NCBI RefSeq assembly: GCF_921293095.1
Contig: NC_060246.1
Span: 132,928,198 to 132,992,197, forward strand
Reading direction: 5' to 3'
Source: Ischnura elegans
Lineage: Eukaryota; Arthropoda; Insecta; Odonata; Coenagrionidae
Length of the DNA stretch: 64,000 nucleotides
Part shown: positions 25,267-36,706 of the stretch, in pieces
Position numbering within the stretch: position 1 is the first letter of the stretch
Layout: each line of letters starts with the position of its first letter
Notes under the pieces: model-generated
The model's database searches: none
What the model was told of the DNA's origin: nothing
The model's input: the letters and a program-made list of their open reading frames with translations, nothing else
Made by a program: the position numbers and the translations under genes

Positions 25267-25427
25267 TGTTCTATTGCAGGAAAACACAAGAGTCCATTAG
25301 GAAATAAACTTTTAATTCTGGGCTATGCACGATACAACGCATGGCGTAGTCCCGCCAACAACTGCCGGGCGTGCCCCGTCCTCACATGTCTTATCCTTGG
25401 GACAGGGCTACCACCCTGGATACAACA
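25267..25427 (-). repeat. 5' LTR of gypsy element
   Basis: This 161-bp repeat is identical to the copy at 20910-21070. It begins TG and ends CA in element orientation and abuts the CTCAT target duplication on its outer side. Confidence 0.95.
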
Positions 25428-25786
25428 CTCATATGGTGTCCTCAGCCTCAGGACACGAATTTAGAAGTTAAAAGTACGAAATTAGCAGGGCACTTCAACG
25501 CGTACGCCGGCATTCCGTATTTAGGCGGTCTTCAGAACGGAAAACAACGAGGAATTGGGGACCGTTATTCCACAAACAAATACGGAAGGCAGACTTAAGT
25601 GCAAAGATATGCTGAGGAATTCCTCGTAACAAAATAAGTAATTATGCCTTGTCGTGCTACCGCCGTTCCTGAACTGCCGGTAAATTACGTGCAACGCCGT
25701 AATGACTCTCTTCTCATTGAAAGTAATGAGAAATATCAAAATGCAAACATATAGGAGGGAGAAGAAAGAGACAAAGAACAACATAC

Positions 25787-26330
25787 CTGTACCACTCGAA
25801 TCCTTTCTTGTAGAAACGGTCGAAAAAGTGGATTTCTGATCCAGCTGCTCGTACATCGGGGTGAACTCTAATAAATTCTAAAAGAGCACGTGTTCCACCC
25901 TTTTTCACTCCTATAATCAAGGCATCAGGCAATTTTCTCGTTGCCTTAAGTCCTGGCTGCTTTAAAAAACGGTATTTTGGGGATCGTTGAGCTGTCAGCG
26001 GAATTTCTTCCTTCCAACTAAGGTCCAACTTCACTTCACTAAGTAGCTCCTTTTTCTTGAGGGAACATGGTTTTGGGCTTGTTGTGGTAGTATCGTAGCG
26101 GTCGTCACTCAAACTTTTCGATCTGACGCTCACGTTTTTGTTGAGTAAGACAAGCGTGCCTTTGTCCTTAAATCTTGAAAATCTCAAGTCTTTGGTCAAG
26201 CAGTAGTTGAATTTGTAAGAAACACAAAAAACAGTTACACAAAACATAAAAGTAAGTAAAAAAGATTTTTTCTTAAAGCGATGTATAACATCCATCCTCG
26301 ATGTTACGATTTTCGCTTGGGGAGCAAGTC
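25787..26330 (-). CDS. Hs3st-B: Hs3st-B exon with start codon (coding 25787-26295)
   Basis: The exon runs from acceptor tttcag (exon start 26330) to donor AG|gtatgt (exon end 25787). Translation most likely begins at 26295 ([10 protein letters not shown]): the frame is closed upstream by the TGA at the end of the previous exon, and this Met directly precedes the basic-then-hydrophobic signal anchor. It encodes residues 1-169 plus two bases of Arg170: membrane anchor, a low-conservation stem rich in Ser, Thr and Lys, then the PAPS-binding loop KKGGTR and SEIHFFD with the likely catalytic glutamate. An upstream ATG in this frame (26346) falls in the intron and was rejected. Confidence 0.9.
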
Positions 26331-26457
26331 CTGAAAGAAAATACACCTGATGAGAAAATTCAAATATACAGCATTTGCCGAGAATGAACGAATAGAAAAT
26401 GAAAACAGTGAATGTTCATAGAGTGTTTTATAACTAAATTACTTCCATCCAACGTAC

Positions 26458-26650
26458 CTCAACATTGTAACGCCGCTTTTTCGCTGGCGAGGAAGCCAGC
26501 CCTCTGACTCCCACAGCCATGACATTTTTCTGCTGCTATTGCGCAGTGGAGTTGCCTGTTGTCATAACAGAGCTTCATCTTTTTCTCACACGCCCCCCAC
26601 GCCCTCGTTGCCGCGGAACGCGCCAAATTAGAATGCAATGCGCGCAAGGA
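26458..26650 (-). promoter_or_regulatory. Hs3st-B: probable 5' non-coding exon and CpG-rich promoter-proximal region
   Basis: This patch is GC- and CpG-rich against an AT-rich background. It ends in a strong donor (GAG|gtacgt, exon end 26458), facing an acceptor (tttcag) at 26331-26336 across a 127-nt intron. It contains a 62-codon upstream reading frame (26459-26647) whose TGA sits one base before the donor. The transcription start is not determined, so the right boundary is approximate. Confidence 0.5.
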
Positions 26651-27072
26651 CCACGGTGCCCGAACCGAAATCTATCGCTAATTTATTAGCTTTAACCAAT
26701 TTCTATTCGTGAAAAATAATTTTAAAAATCGCTAATGTAATTTTTGTCGACTTAGTGGCGTTATTAGTGGTCCTACAGCTAATAACGACCTACCGTAATC
26801 GTTAAAAATTTATTTTCACTATATGTATTAGTTATTTATCAGACAATAAATAAATATAGCTAAATATGTGAAGAAAATAATGGAAATTGTAAATAATAAG
26901 TATTTTCCCCGCAATATTCACACAGGTAACCTGGATTACCTAATCAAGTTAATTTGAATTGAAAGCACAAAACAAACAATTTCCACCAGTAAAATATTCA
27001 ACAGCGCAAAAAATTATTTCAACGAAGTTGAATGGAAACAATTATGCCCTTGGTATTTAAAGTTAGATCAGC

Positions 27073-27078
27073 TTTATT
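27073..27078 (-). terminator. polyadenylation signal of the aminopeptidase
   Basis: AATAAA on the minus strand lies about 58-63 nt after the aminopeptidase stop codon, a normal distance for a short 3' untranslated region. Confidence 0.6.
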
Positions 27079-27135
27079 TTGGAAAATAAAATATTCAAAT
27101 GTTACATTAAGAAATATTTGGATATTTTTCTGCTT

Positions 27136-27309
27136 TCAAAATTTTGTATGTGATTTAAGAAACGCACTGTGGCTTTCTATCCACTGTTTCACCTCTTCAA
27201 AACTCCTTTCCATCCACATAACATTGGATTCAACTTTTTCAATGCTCTGCCGGAAAGTCCTGTCAGTAGAACCCAAGTTTCCTTCTTGCTCCTTCCAAAA
27301 AGTCTTCAG
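27136..27309 (-). CDS. aminopeptidase terminal exon
   Basis: The acceptor atgcag opens 58 codons ending in TGA at 27136-27138. It encodes LKTFWKEQEGNLGSTDRTF and a final amphipathic helix, ending SAFLKSHTKF. There is no hydrophobic C-terminal tail, so no GPI-anchor signal is visible. Confidence 0.92.
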   Translation of the reverse strand: MKTFWKEQEGNLGSTDRTFRQSIEKVESNVMWMERSFEEVKQWIESHSAFLKSHTKF

Positions 27310-27515
27310 CTGCATAGGAGAAAGGCGAAGTTATATCAAAATTATTTGAATTGGAGATATTAAGTAATTGCCATTGCTTGTTGCCTAATTATATTTTCCA
27401 AATGAGTAACGGAAGTAATTTGTTTTTTTTAACACATCCGCTACCTCATGGAAAATTACCATCATTTGGCATGTTAAATAAAACATTGAACAAGATTAAA
27501 AATTAGGAATTTAAC

Positions 27516-27701
27516 GATGTTTTGGATGAATGAATTTAAACTTTTCACAGAATTTTTATTAAAACATGACCATGGTTTTCGACAGTTAACGTCATGTTCT
27601 GGATGACCAGACCAGAAGATGACGATAACTGTAGAAATCATGATCGTGTTTTAATATAAAATTGTGTCAAATAACAGTTAAATTTATTCATCCAAAATGT
27701 T
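27516..27701. repeat. foldback (hairpin) element with conserved core motif
   Basis: Two ~90-bp arms (27516-27607 and 27608-27701) are near-complementary with almost no spacer. Each arm carries the motif CCAGAAxATGACG...GAAA near the centre. It lies between the sulfotransferase promoter region and aminopeptidase internal exons, inside the last aminopeptidase intron. Confidence 0.75.
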
Positions 27702-28135
27702 CAGTAAATTCCACCAAGTATCGCCGGAATCCAAAAACTTTATATAACGATGGTTCACATCGTAACAGGTATATCATAAATTTACAATTTCACACGGAAA
27801 CGTTTTTTTCACAAAAGATTGATGTTTCACCAAAAAATACTATTTCATTAATGAAAATCTCTGTCTTACGTTATTAATTAGATTGCTGGTTTTATTTTGT
27901 CCATATTTCAAAACAAATATTCATTAATATTCTAACATATGTACTACGACAATGGAAGGTATAATGTATCTATATCCCAAGATAATAGCTCGAAATAATC
28001 GCTCGCTGATAGAATAGACTTGATTTCACAAGAAATAAAACGGTAATGGAAACAGATTCAGACTCCAGTTTTTTTAAATTAATCTATCATAGTAGTTAAA
28101 CCAATTATTGTGTCCCCTTTCAAAAGTTTACCAAC

Positions 28136-28217
28136 CTGATTTAATTGATCAGCCGTATTCATAGATTTGGTAGATGCAGTAACCATGCTTGCAACTCTCG
28201 AGAATGCCAATCCGTAA
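28136..28217 (-). CDS. aminopeptidase short exon
   Basis: 82 nt between acceptor tttcag and donor AATCAG|gttggt. It encodes YGLAFSRVASMVTASTKSMN and TADQLNQ. Phase fits both neighbours exactly, which supports this short exon even though the donor is not consensus after gt. Confidence 0.85.
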
Positions 28218-28501
28218 CTGAAATAAAGTGAAGTTATGATAAAAATCCGTGATTAAAATCGGTTAAATCGTTCCATCGGAAAAAACAAAAAAATTCAACA
28301 CAACAAAGAACTTGGATATCAATATGTAAATTCTTGTTAATCATTTTCAATGTGCTGAGCAGTGACCGTAACTTTACTTCGGTCTAGAAAAATATTCGCG
28401 TGAGAGAATAAGGAACTCTGAAAAAAACAGAAATTTGGTCTCCCAATATTTTTTTGTACTAAACTTTTCCAGGAAGAAATATTGGTACGCATTTCACTCA
28501 C

Positions 28502-28645
28502 TAGCTGAGAAGTTGGTCCCAATTGTCTCTAAGGAAATCGAACGCTACTCCACTTCCCAACGGGTTTTCAGCAACAGCTGCAAAAGCTCTGCTTCCATCT
28601 TGCTTTCTAATTCCAGAACTGCTGTCCAGAACTCCATTGAGGTAC
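28502..28645 (-). CDS. aminopeptidase exon, C-terminal helical domain
   Basis: 144 nt between acceptor ttttag and donor AGCTA|gtgagt. It encodes YLNGVLDSSSGIRKQDGSR and GVAFDFLRDNWDQLL. SxxSGIRKQD and FDFLRxNW are family signatures. It has no long open frame of its own and was found by translating the reverse complement. Confidence 0.93.
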
Positions 28646-31386
28646 CTAAAAAGTTCAAAAGTTACATATTAATATGCTTAGCAGGAACCAACGGGTAGAA
28701 GCAGTCACGAATTGGTAATATGATGTAGGATGACGCCGTGAAATCTTTGTTTAATGATAAGAAATTAACCACAAAAAATACAGAAAATTGTTTACTAAAA
28801 GGCAGCCATCAAGGACGGTCAAATTCCTTGAATATTACCAGAGAGTAAGTGTATATCCTTACTCTATGATATTACTTAGTGCAGCGTAAAAAGCAAACCT
28901 AAAATAATATTCAAACGAAGACTTAGAAAAATTTGGAATTATCCGGTGGATCTATATTTGTTCGGTTACGATAAGTTAAATAATGGCCTTCTGCCTAGCA
29001 GACCATCTCAAATACGATAAAAGATAAAAGAAATCGTAAAATTTTCATTCCCGGAAGAATTAATGCTATCATCACAGTCAAATGGTGTCATAACTGGAGA
29101 AAAATATTGTTTCTCGCATTTTGGTTGAATCGCTAAGGTACATATGGTATATGCAGTTAATATGAGGTTGGGTAGACACATTTCCTTGCAGAGGAAAGAC
29201 CTGATTAGGTTTCTTCAACCTGTCAAGGCAGTCCGCAGAGACAAGAAACAAAGTCTGTCTGATGTACGCCTATAGATAATATAGAAATTACAGATCAATG
29301 ATAGAATTTGACCAATAATTCCGTGAAAATTTAAAACAATTTCCACTGTTACTTACTTATGGGTAATGCGATACGAATTATGATAAATATTGGCATTAAT
29401 ACTTCAACATGTAAGTTTTGTATCAGTTTTTAATCGATAAATTGGCTTAATTCGCCCTCCCCCACGAAGTCATATCAGTACATATTTCACAACCCATTAC
29501 GCCCATTCGGCTTTCTTCTTATTTTCTACTTTCAATGACCCGATGAATGTGGTTTATCCAGTCGATATCGCAGATGTGATTGAAAAAAAGTCGTCGAGAT
29601 AAGTCAATGGAAAGAGAGGCAGTAAACCACTGCTTGCTCTCCAGTTTTCACATATTTGCTTAGATTTTAGGAGCAGGTATGGAATTATATGTTATTTCGC
29701 CGAAACTTTGATTCATCTCGGAAATTTAAAGCCAATTAACGTCTTCGGCATCCACAGAAAAAAAACAAATTGGAATACTCAATGCAGTAAAAAAGAGAAA
29801 AATGCGAAAACGTATCGTGCACTGCCTATTGCTGGCTATAAAATCGGAGGGTACTGTATTAAGACCATTAATAGATTGAAAATGGATAAAAATCTCTCAT
29901 GCAAACGTTTTTAGGCCAACATCAACCATGAGTCATGAGTATCCACCCAAATAGATGAGCTCACTGGCTGAGAAAAAAAAATATCGGTTATATTTGTTTT
30001 TGCCGAAAACATTTTGAGTCAAATTTTCAAAAAGAAGATATAAATCGAACAATTGGTGGTTTCCCCAGCAATTATATCGAGTGAAAATTCTTGCACTCGC
30101 CTCCTTGTCCGGAACTGAAAGGTTGACGACGCAAATTAAACAGTCCACTAATTATATTAAAAATTACTCGACACTATCAGAAATGAACGCGATGACGAAT
30201 TTGGACGTTGAAAATTCGACTATGTTATTAAATCCAGTTCTTGACGTGGAAGAGATATCGAAAGCTTTTCACGCATGTTATTAGGCAAGTAGGTTCAACA
30301 CTGAACAATCCAAAACAAATACTTGTCTTGTATGCGATCAACGAAATGTTTTGCGGTCTTAAACGACATCCATTTAGGTTGAAAAGCAAATTTATAGTAC
30401 ACATAATATGGATAATCCCATTCTTATATTTTTGGTTTAATTTTTTCGCGCCAAAAATAATAATCGCTAATTACCCGAGTAATAGTATGGTCACCTCTCG
30501 AAATTTAATTTTCATCGTGATTTTTATGCTACGGCGAAGATTATATTAGTTATTTGCTAAAAAAATATATGCCATGAGCTCGTACTTTTTTCTCATTACT
30601 AGAAGGACTTTCATTGGAGCTTTTGTAAAATTGTATGAACATTTAAAAAAAATCCAAAATATTTCGTGCTATACGTATAACACGAAAACCAGTCGATGAG
30701 GTAGAAAAAAGAAAAATATTTTTAAGATATTATGAAAATGTCATACACTTCGTTTGTTCTACGAAACTCATTTATTCTAGTGGATTCTAGAAAACCAAAT
30801 TCTTGACGTCGATACAAACTGGCCAGTTCTGCCAGGCTTCACTTATTTTCATGTTCGTTTAGCTTTGGAATAACAAGTAACTTTGCCGCCTCTTTGACTT
30901 ATATAGGTGTTTTACAGGTATAACGTCCACGCCATCCACATAAAAACCTCACAAATTTTAATATTCAAGTAGAAAAAGAAAAGAAAGCAAATATGTGTCG
31001 TGGATTGCTCTCTAGAAACTTGCTACGATGACTTCGGGGGGGACATTTAGTCCTATTATTATTGAAAACATAAAAGAAAACTTTAAAAGACTTTGCTCGA
31101 AGAAAATAATGGCAAAACGAGGCACCCAATGGCCCTGCCTTAAGGCCTGGTTACACGGTACATTAACACGTACAAGTTAATGTACGTTTGTGTGAATGAT
31201 TTTGGTGGACCGGAACGGAACATGTACGAATGCATGAACCAAATTAGAACAGGTTCTATTTTCCGTTCATGCATTCGCACAAGTTGGGTGGTACCACGGT
31301 ACATTTTCGTGTTCATTCACGCGTTCATACATTTAGACATTAACCCGTACGTGTGAATTACCTCGAGGAAGTGGCGGAAGACTCAC
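28646..31386 (-). other. aminopeptidase intron
   Basis: AT-rich. Only the inverted-repeat segment at 31146-31360 stands out. Confidence 0.8.
31146..31360. repeat. transposon-like segment next to a splice donor
   Basis: Begins GGCCTGGTTACACGGTACATTAACACG and ends with ATTAACCCGTACGTGTGAATTA. The two ends are loosely inverted, with several GTTCATGCATTCG-type internal inverted words. It resembles a MITE; no target duplication is resolved. Confidence 0.4.
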
Positions 31387-31554
31387 TTTTTGAGCAGGTC
31401 CATCTCCCGGGTGCAGCCGAGCGAGTCGAGGAGGACTTCCCTCTGCGTTCCCACCCCAGACGACAGGTAGCGCTGCCAGGCGAAGTCCCACTCCCGAGCC
31501 GATCCATACTTGATGCCGGTGCAGTACACGACCCGCTGCAAGTCGGCAGGGATT
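31387..31554 (-). CDS. aminopeptidase exon, C-terminal helical domain
   Basis: 168 nt between acceptor tcacag and donor AAAAA|gtgagt. It encodes IPADLQRVVYCTGIKYGSA and CTREMDLLKK. A transposon-like inverted-repeat segment (31146-~31360) lies within about 27 bp of the donor. Confidence 0.93.
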
Positions 31555-34500
31555 CTGTGATGATTCCAAGATCCGATATTGACGAAGAGAGAGTTACGGG
31601 GTAAAAAAAAATCGATCATTAGCCATCGCTGAATACACACAACAATGGAACATCACGAATGCCGAGCGAAGATCATACATTACCATCAATCAAAAAGGTT
31701 GGGAGAGGAAACGTCTGCTTCTTGATTCATTAGACTAGAACTTCGGAGGTTCAGTGAGGTAAGTAAAAAAAACTATGACTTAATAGAAAATGGAACAGAA
31801 GATGCTGGAAAAACAGCGACAAGAAAAGTATATTGATGATTCATATAAGATTTTACTTATCAAAACCATGTTATTTTTTGATAATTTATACACGTCAACA
31901 GCAGAAGCAGCGTAGTATAAAAAATGATGTGCGCAATACGCTGCGAGAATAATTAAGGCGAAAGGTGATTGTCCCTTTAAACGATTTTCCAAATTTGAGC
32001 GATGAGTGCGATACTATCCACGTGAAACCTTCGCTAATATATAACAGTCACTGCATTTTTTCTGTCTAGCTTATCTAAATTAACATAAATTCGAAATTGT
32101 AAGTCACTGAAGCGAGAGAAACTACCGCTGAAATTTCAAAGAATGCCGCGACACAAGAATTAGAGAATCAATTCCGAGAAAAATATCCAAATACGTTTCA
32201 TAAATCAATAAAAATCGTGACACCTAAATAATTAAAGGATGAAAAGTTATTAAGTAGAAAAATAATAGGTTTTCCTCTCTCGAATAATCGGATTTTAAGC
32301 TTAGTACCTTTCAAGTTTTCTTTTAAATGCAATTTTAAAATTTAAAAATTCGAAATCTCTATTAACAGTTTTTAGGCTTATTTGATTTAAATAACGAAGT
32401 CCTGAGCAAGTTAGCTTTAAAGAACTGCGATTGTAGTACAAGTTCCTTTACTTTTGTGGTCCTCAGTATACAAGTCTAATCAATTCATTGCACTCATCTA
32501 TATTCTTGTGTCAACATTTCCAAGTTTCACTTGATAATGTAAAAATTATTTTATATCCTTGATTTTGAGATTCGTAGACTTACGAAGAAGAAGAAAGGCA
32601 GCTGAATTAGCTTCCTGGATCATTTTCGGACGTCTGCAGGAATAAATGACATTAATTATCGCAAGGGTTGGCACAACTATCCTTTCTCTTTTTGAATCGA
32701 GTAATTACCAGTCGCAGGTCGGATTGGCAAAAGATGCTTGATATGATGAACAAGTGAATATTGATTGATTCGTCATAATTCGCATATCAACGTCAGTCGT
32801 TAAAAGTTGAATCCTATGGTAGATAAAAAGTCCTAATATCTTTCGCACGCCTCTAACGAATTAAAACTGTGGAGCTGAAATGAATTACTCCATTCCAGTA
32901 CAAATATTCTATTACCAAAAGATACTCAACCACCAGTAATGAAATGGAATTTTCCAAAAAGACGAAATATCATGCTGATAAAGAAATGATGGTGATGATT
33001 ATAATTTAATTTTCAAAGAGGAAACACATCTTAGCGTAGAAAACAGTGCGGTATATCACGAGAATGCAGGAAAAAAAACAAGTCAACCAGAAAATGGCTA
33101 CCTTCCCTTCATTTTCAGTTTTTTAAAAAATTTCAATTGAAATCATTCGTAAGGTGTCTCCTGGACATACTCTTCAGCCAGTGAGATTTATTGAAGAAAT
33201 TGCGAATGCGGAAGATTCTCTCAACGCAATGCCAATGTATTTTCAATTTCAATACGCTAGTGTGTCACAATGTAAGTTTCCGAAAATATCATCAATCAAA
33301 AACATTTTTATTGACTTTATAGGGTTGAGTGGGACAAAACTTTCCAACTAAAGGAGGAATGCAATCCGTCATGACATGAAATTTGTTTCCTCACGATTAG
33401 GCTTTAGAGTTGATTCAATATTCCCGCAATCCCGTACCTTATTTTCTATTTCATTCCGACAGCGATTTATGAGGATTGTCCACGGACGGCGTTTGTACAA
33501 GATAATTTTGTGCCTCCGGCTGTAATTGCGGCGAAATTGCAGGCAATATCCTTACTTTGCGTGAGCTGAGTCGCGGAAATAAATGAGAAGTGAGAAAGAC
33601 GAACTTGCCCCGTCAGAAATAATTGGCAAAAAGGGATTGATTCCCCCCAGAAAATAAAGTGGGAATAAGAATTTAACAGTAAGATTTTTCCATCATCTAA
33701 TGATCAAAATTGAGCTATTTGGTTCAGGTTTGTCTTATAAAAAACTTAACATCCCAACGTTCGCCTATTGAATAAAAAAAATTTCGCTGCTTCAAATATT
33801 CGCTCCAAATTAGATTTTGCAGAATAAGCAAACTTTTCAAGTTTTAATGACCAGAGCTTTGGATACCTGCCCTGCGCTCTCCACTTATTCGAAATTAAGA
33901 GGCTCATTATTTACAAGATAAGCATTGGAAGTTGAAGGTAGACTCGTATAAATTTTTCATTCGTGAAATCTTCGGAGGGGAGTTTTATAAGGGAAGTAAA
34001 GATGTTCTCCTTCTCATGCATTAAGCCCGTTTTCCTAAGAATTTCGGTCAGCAGGTCGGAAAATGCAAAAATTATAAAGTGCAATCATAGAAGAATTTTG
34101 TGGAAAAGAAAATTATGGTATATAAAATGCAAAAATATTCGTTGATCTTTCCCAAGATATTCTATATTATAGGTAGTAAATTGTTGTACCTCTACGTAAT
34201 TCCTGTTCTAGGTTTTACTTTAGGATTATGGCCTTCTATTGGCGAGGTAGGGACTTTGGGTTCGTTAACTTCCGTGGCGCCTTGGTGATAATTAATACCT
34301 ATCAGCTATAAATCGTCTGAGGTCTGGTATGCGTACACAAGTGTTAATATGGTGTATCATAAACTTTTATTGGAGAGCCACCTTAAAGATTACCGTGTTT
34401 TGAGCTTTTCCGGATATTACGGGGTGAGGCCGCCCGCCCCCGACTTACAGCCTCAGTTTTTTTACGAACCACTGAATGCACGTTTAGTCACCGATTCGGA

Positions 34501-36706
34501 GCGCTTTAAACTAGTCGAAATTTCTTACAGTATTAATAAATTGGAGTAATTTCACAATATTTTTTGTATTACATTATCTACGGGGGAAATGAGGGAACGT
34601 TAACAATAAGGGACTATTTTTTTCTCAAATATTTCCATGGCTGATTCAGCGTTAAGAGTGCATATAATGTAAAAAATAAACAAAGCTGTGCGTGCAAATA
34701 GGGAAAACGGTAGACAAAGAACGGCCACAACATTATTTTTCGGAACGTTCGATGTGAATTTTAAGGCCTCTTTCCTAAAACAGGAATGATCGCATAAAAA
34801 AACACGAGACCGAATTCGATATTTTAAAAAAGAACTTAAGAGGATAATTTTTTAACGTTACGTACGGCTAGGATAATGGAGAGCGTAAGATAAAGTTCCT
34901 GAGCAATGGTCGTTAAAATGCTTGTAAAGTTGGTCCATTCCGCAAAATCGGAGGTCGCGTGGCTAATTATGGAAGCTAAAATTTCTCCCTCAAGGTTTCT
35001 TTTTAAAGCCGAGTAGCAGACTCATTTAGCTAATACCGCCATAAGTTGTATGCAGTAATCTCACCCTTAAATCCTTACTTCAGAGTCATGACTATATTAC
35101 CCGCTTCAACTACTGAGTACCAATTTATCTGAGGCCGCGAGTTAGCATTTATTCTAGAAGCTTGGTGTGAGTAAGGGCAAAAATTGAACTTCAAATTTTT
35201 TAAAAGACCAACGTCAAGTTATACTGAGTCTCGTCGTCATCACTGAAAGCTAAAGGGGACAATTCTCTTTGAAGTTTACGATTTCTTTATGCATGAGCTT
35301 TTCAGAACTTACGGTATGGTAATGAATGAAAATATCAGGATGTACAGCGAAGATCCTTTTCAAAAATTTACTACTAGGATTTCAGCTATGAAAACATTTT
35401 CTCAGAGAAAGTAATGGAGTAAAATTTTCATATCCGAGACGGAAAAATATGTTTACAATAGTGTGTACTATGCACACTGATAATTGCAAGGAGACAGTGA
35501 AAGACTGGTAAGAAGGTAGACTGAAGAAACGACCGATTCAATTTCAAGGAAAGCCGCGACGCAAGAATTGGAGAATTGATATCGAGAAAAATATCCGAAT
35601 ATGATTCATCAATTGCAGAAAATCGCGACACTTAATATTTAATGGATAAAAAGTAGTACAAATGAAAAATTCGTAGGTTTTTTCCTCAAATGATGGGATA
35701 CTTGACTTTATTTTCCATGCAAAAAGCAATATGTTAGGAAAAAAGAAAAAGTACGAGAGAATGAGCGGGACGAAAGAGGGTCGTCTACTCTAATTTTGCG
35801 GTTTCAGTAAAATTTTTACATACGATATCCACTTGTTTTACTTAAAATGGAGCAATATCTATTCATCTAGGGTAGAATGTGATAAATACATGGAGGATAG
35901 GGTTGGTATGGTGGCTAGTGTGTGGCTTCACTGGTAACTCATTCCATTCCGTATTCATTCCACTAATTCCATCTTCACTACCGTGCCAGTATTTGAAATC
36001 TGGCCCTCGGCCAGATTTCAAATACTGGCGCGGTACTGAAGATGTTTCGGTTACTACCCGATCCCTACTTCGTGGATGACACCACAAGTACAGCACTCCG
36101 TCCGTCAGATGGGACATTTAAGCCGTGGTCCCTTTATCATCTCCTTTGAAGAGCATGCAAACGCCGACGCCTCTACCCTTACCTATGGCGCAAATGACGC
36201 AAGTTTTCGGAGCTACTGCTCCATAAAACTGCCTGTAATTTATAGGGTGCTGCAGGAAGACTCTGTAATACTTCAGGAGGTGGTAGGGGAGAAAATATTA
36301 AGCAGTTTGTGTCCATAAACATGGGATCGCAACTCCTTTGTTATTGAGCTATGGCAACGCAAACATTTTTGAATGAACTTTGCAGTTACCATGAAAACGG
36401 TTTTTCTTGGGTATACATCCTTTTCGACATTTTATTTAATACTCTGAATTTTAATGACGTCAGATAATGTAGGTTGGACGAAAATGTGCGATTATAATTT
36501 TCTGAAACAATTAATTTCAAAATGGGTTAGATTGCGCAATCGGATAGCTGTTTCTCGCTCAAATCTCTCGTTTACTAAGTTCACAAATTAATTGCTTCCT
36601 TAACCTCCTCCCTCCTGAAGTATTTCAGATTCATTCTGAAACACCCTGTATGCTTACAAAAGAAAGATTCGAAAGATGATTCACTTCCGTTTTTAGTCCT
36701 ACTTAC
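31555..36706 (-). other. aminopeptidase intron
   Basis: Holds an imperfect direct repeat of about 190 bp (32108-32300 and 35523-35710) and a near-perfect hairpin at 35979-36035. No gene is seen. Confidence 0.8.
35979..36035. repeat. near-perfect 27-bp-arm hairpin
   Basis: The arms 35979-36005 and 36009-36035 are complementary at 26 of 27 positions around a 3-nt CTC loop (CCAGTATTTGAAATCTGGCC core). Confidence 0.85.

Larger units (their letters stand above)
20910..25427 (-). mobile_element. full-length Ty3/gypsy LTR retrotransposon (Mag-like)
   Basis: Two identical 161-bp LTRs (20910-21070 and 25267-25427; TGTTGT...GAACA in element orientation) are flanked by the 5-bp duplication CTCAT (20905-20909 and 25428-25432). 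A primer-binding site lies just inside the 5' LTR and a purine tract just before the 3' LTR. Gag and Pol frames overlap. Identical LTRs mean a very recent insertion. It sits in intron 1 of the sulfotransferase, on the same strand, so its promoter and polyadenylation signals could interfere with the host transcript. There is no env-like frame. Assignment to the Mag/K02A2.6-like clade rests on the short LTR, two CCHC knuckles and the character of the integrase sequence. Confidence 0.95.
20522..25786 (-). other. Hs3st-B intron 1
   Basis: Outside the gypsy element (20910-25427) only about 0.7 kb of intron remains, with no recognised feature. Confidence 0.85.
12757..26650 (-). other. Hs3st-B: heparan sulfate 3-O-sulfotransferase gene (whole locus)
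   Basis: Four coding exons (25787-26295, 20348-20521, 15821-16046, 12757-12993) join in phase to give 381 residues. The family moves sulfate from PAPS to the 3-O position of glucosamine in heparan sulfate, in the Golgi lumen. The protein has a short cytoplasmic N-terminus, one membrane segment (about residues 11-31), a variable stem, and the sulfotransferase domain from about residue 120. Seen motifs are the 5'-phosphosulfate loop KKGGTR (131-136), the putative catalytic Glu154 in SEIHFFD, the 3'-phosphate site RDPVTR (213-218), and the C-terminal FPCL...[10 protein letters not shown] segment with the paired cysteines. It resembles insect Hs3st-B (the vertebrate 3-OST-5/6 group) more than Hs3st-A. 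A non-coding first exon probably ends at 26458. Intron 1 holds a gypsy element in the same orientation. Confidence 0.93.
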
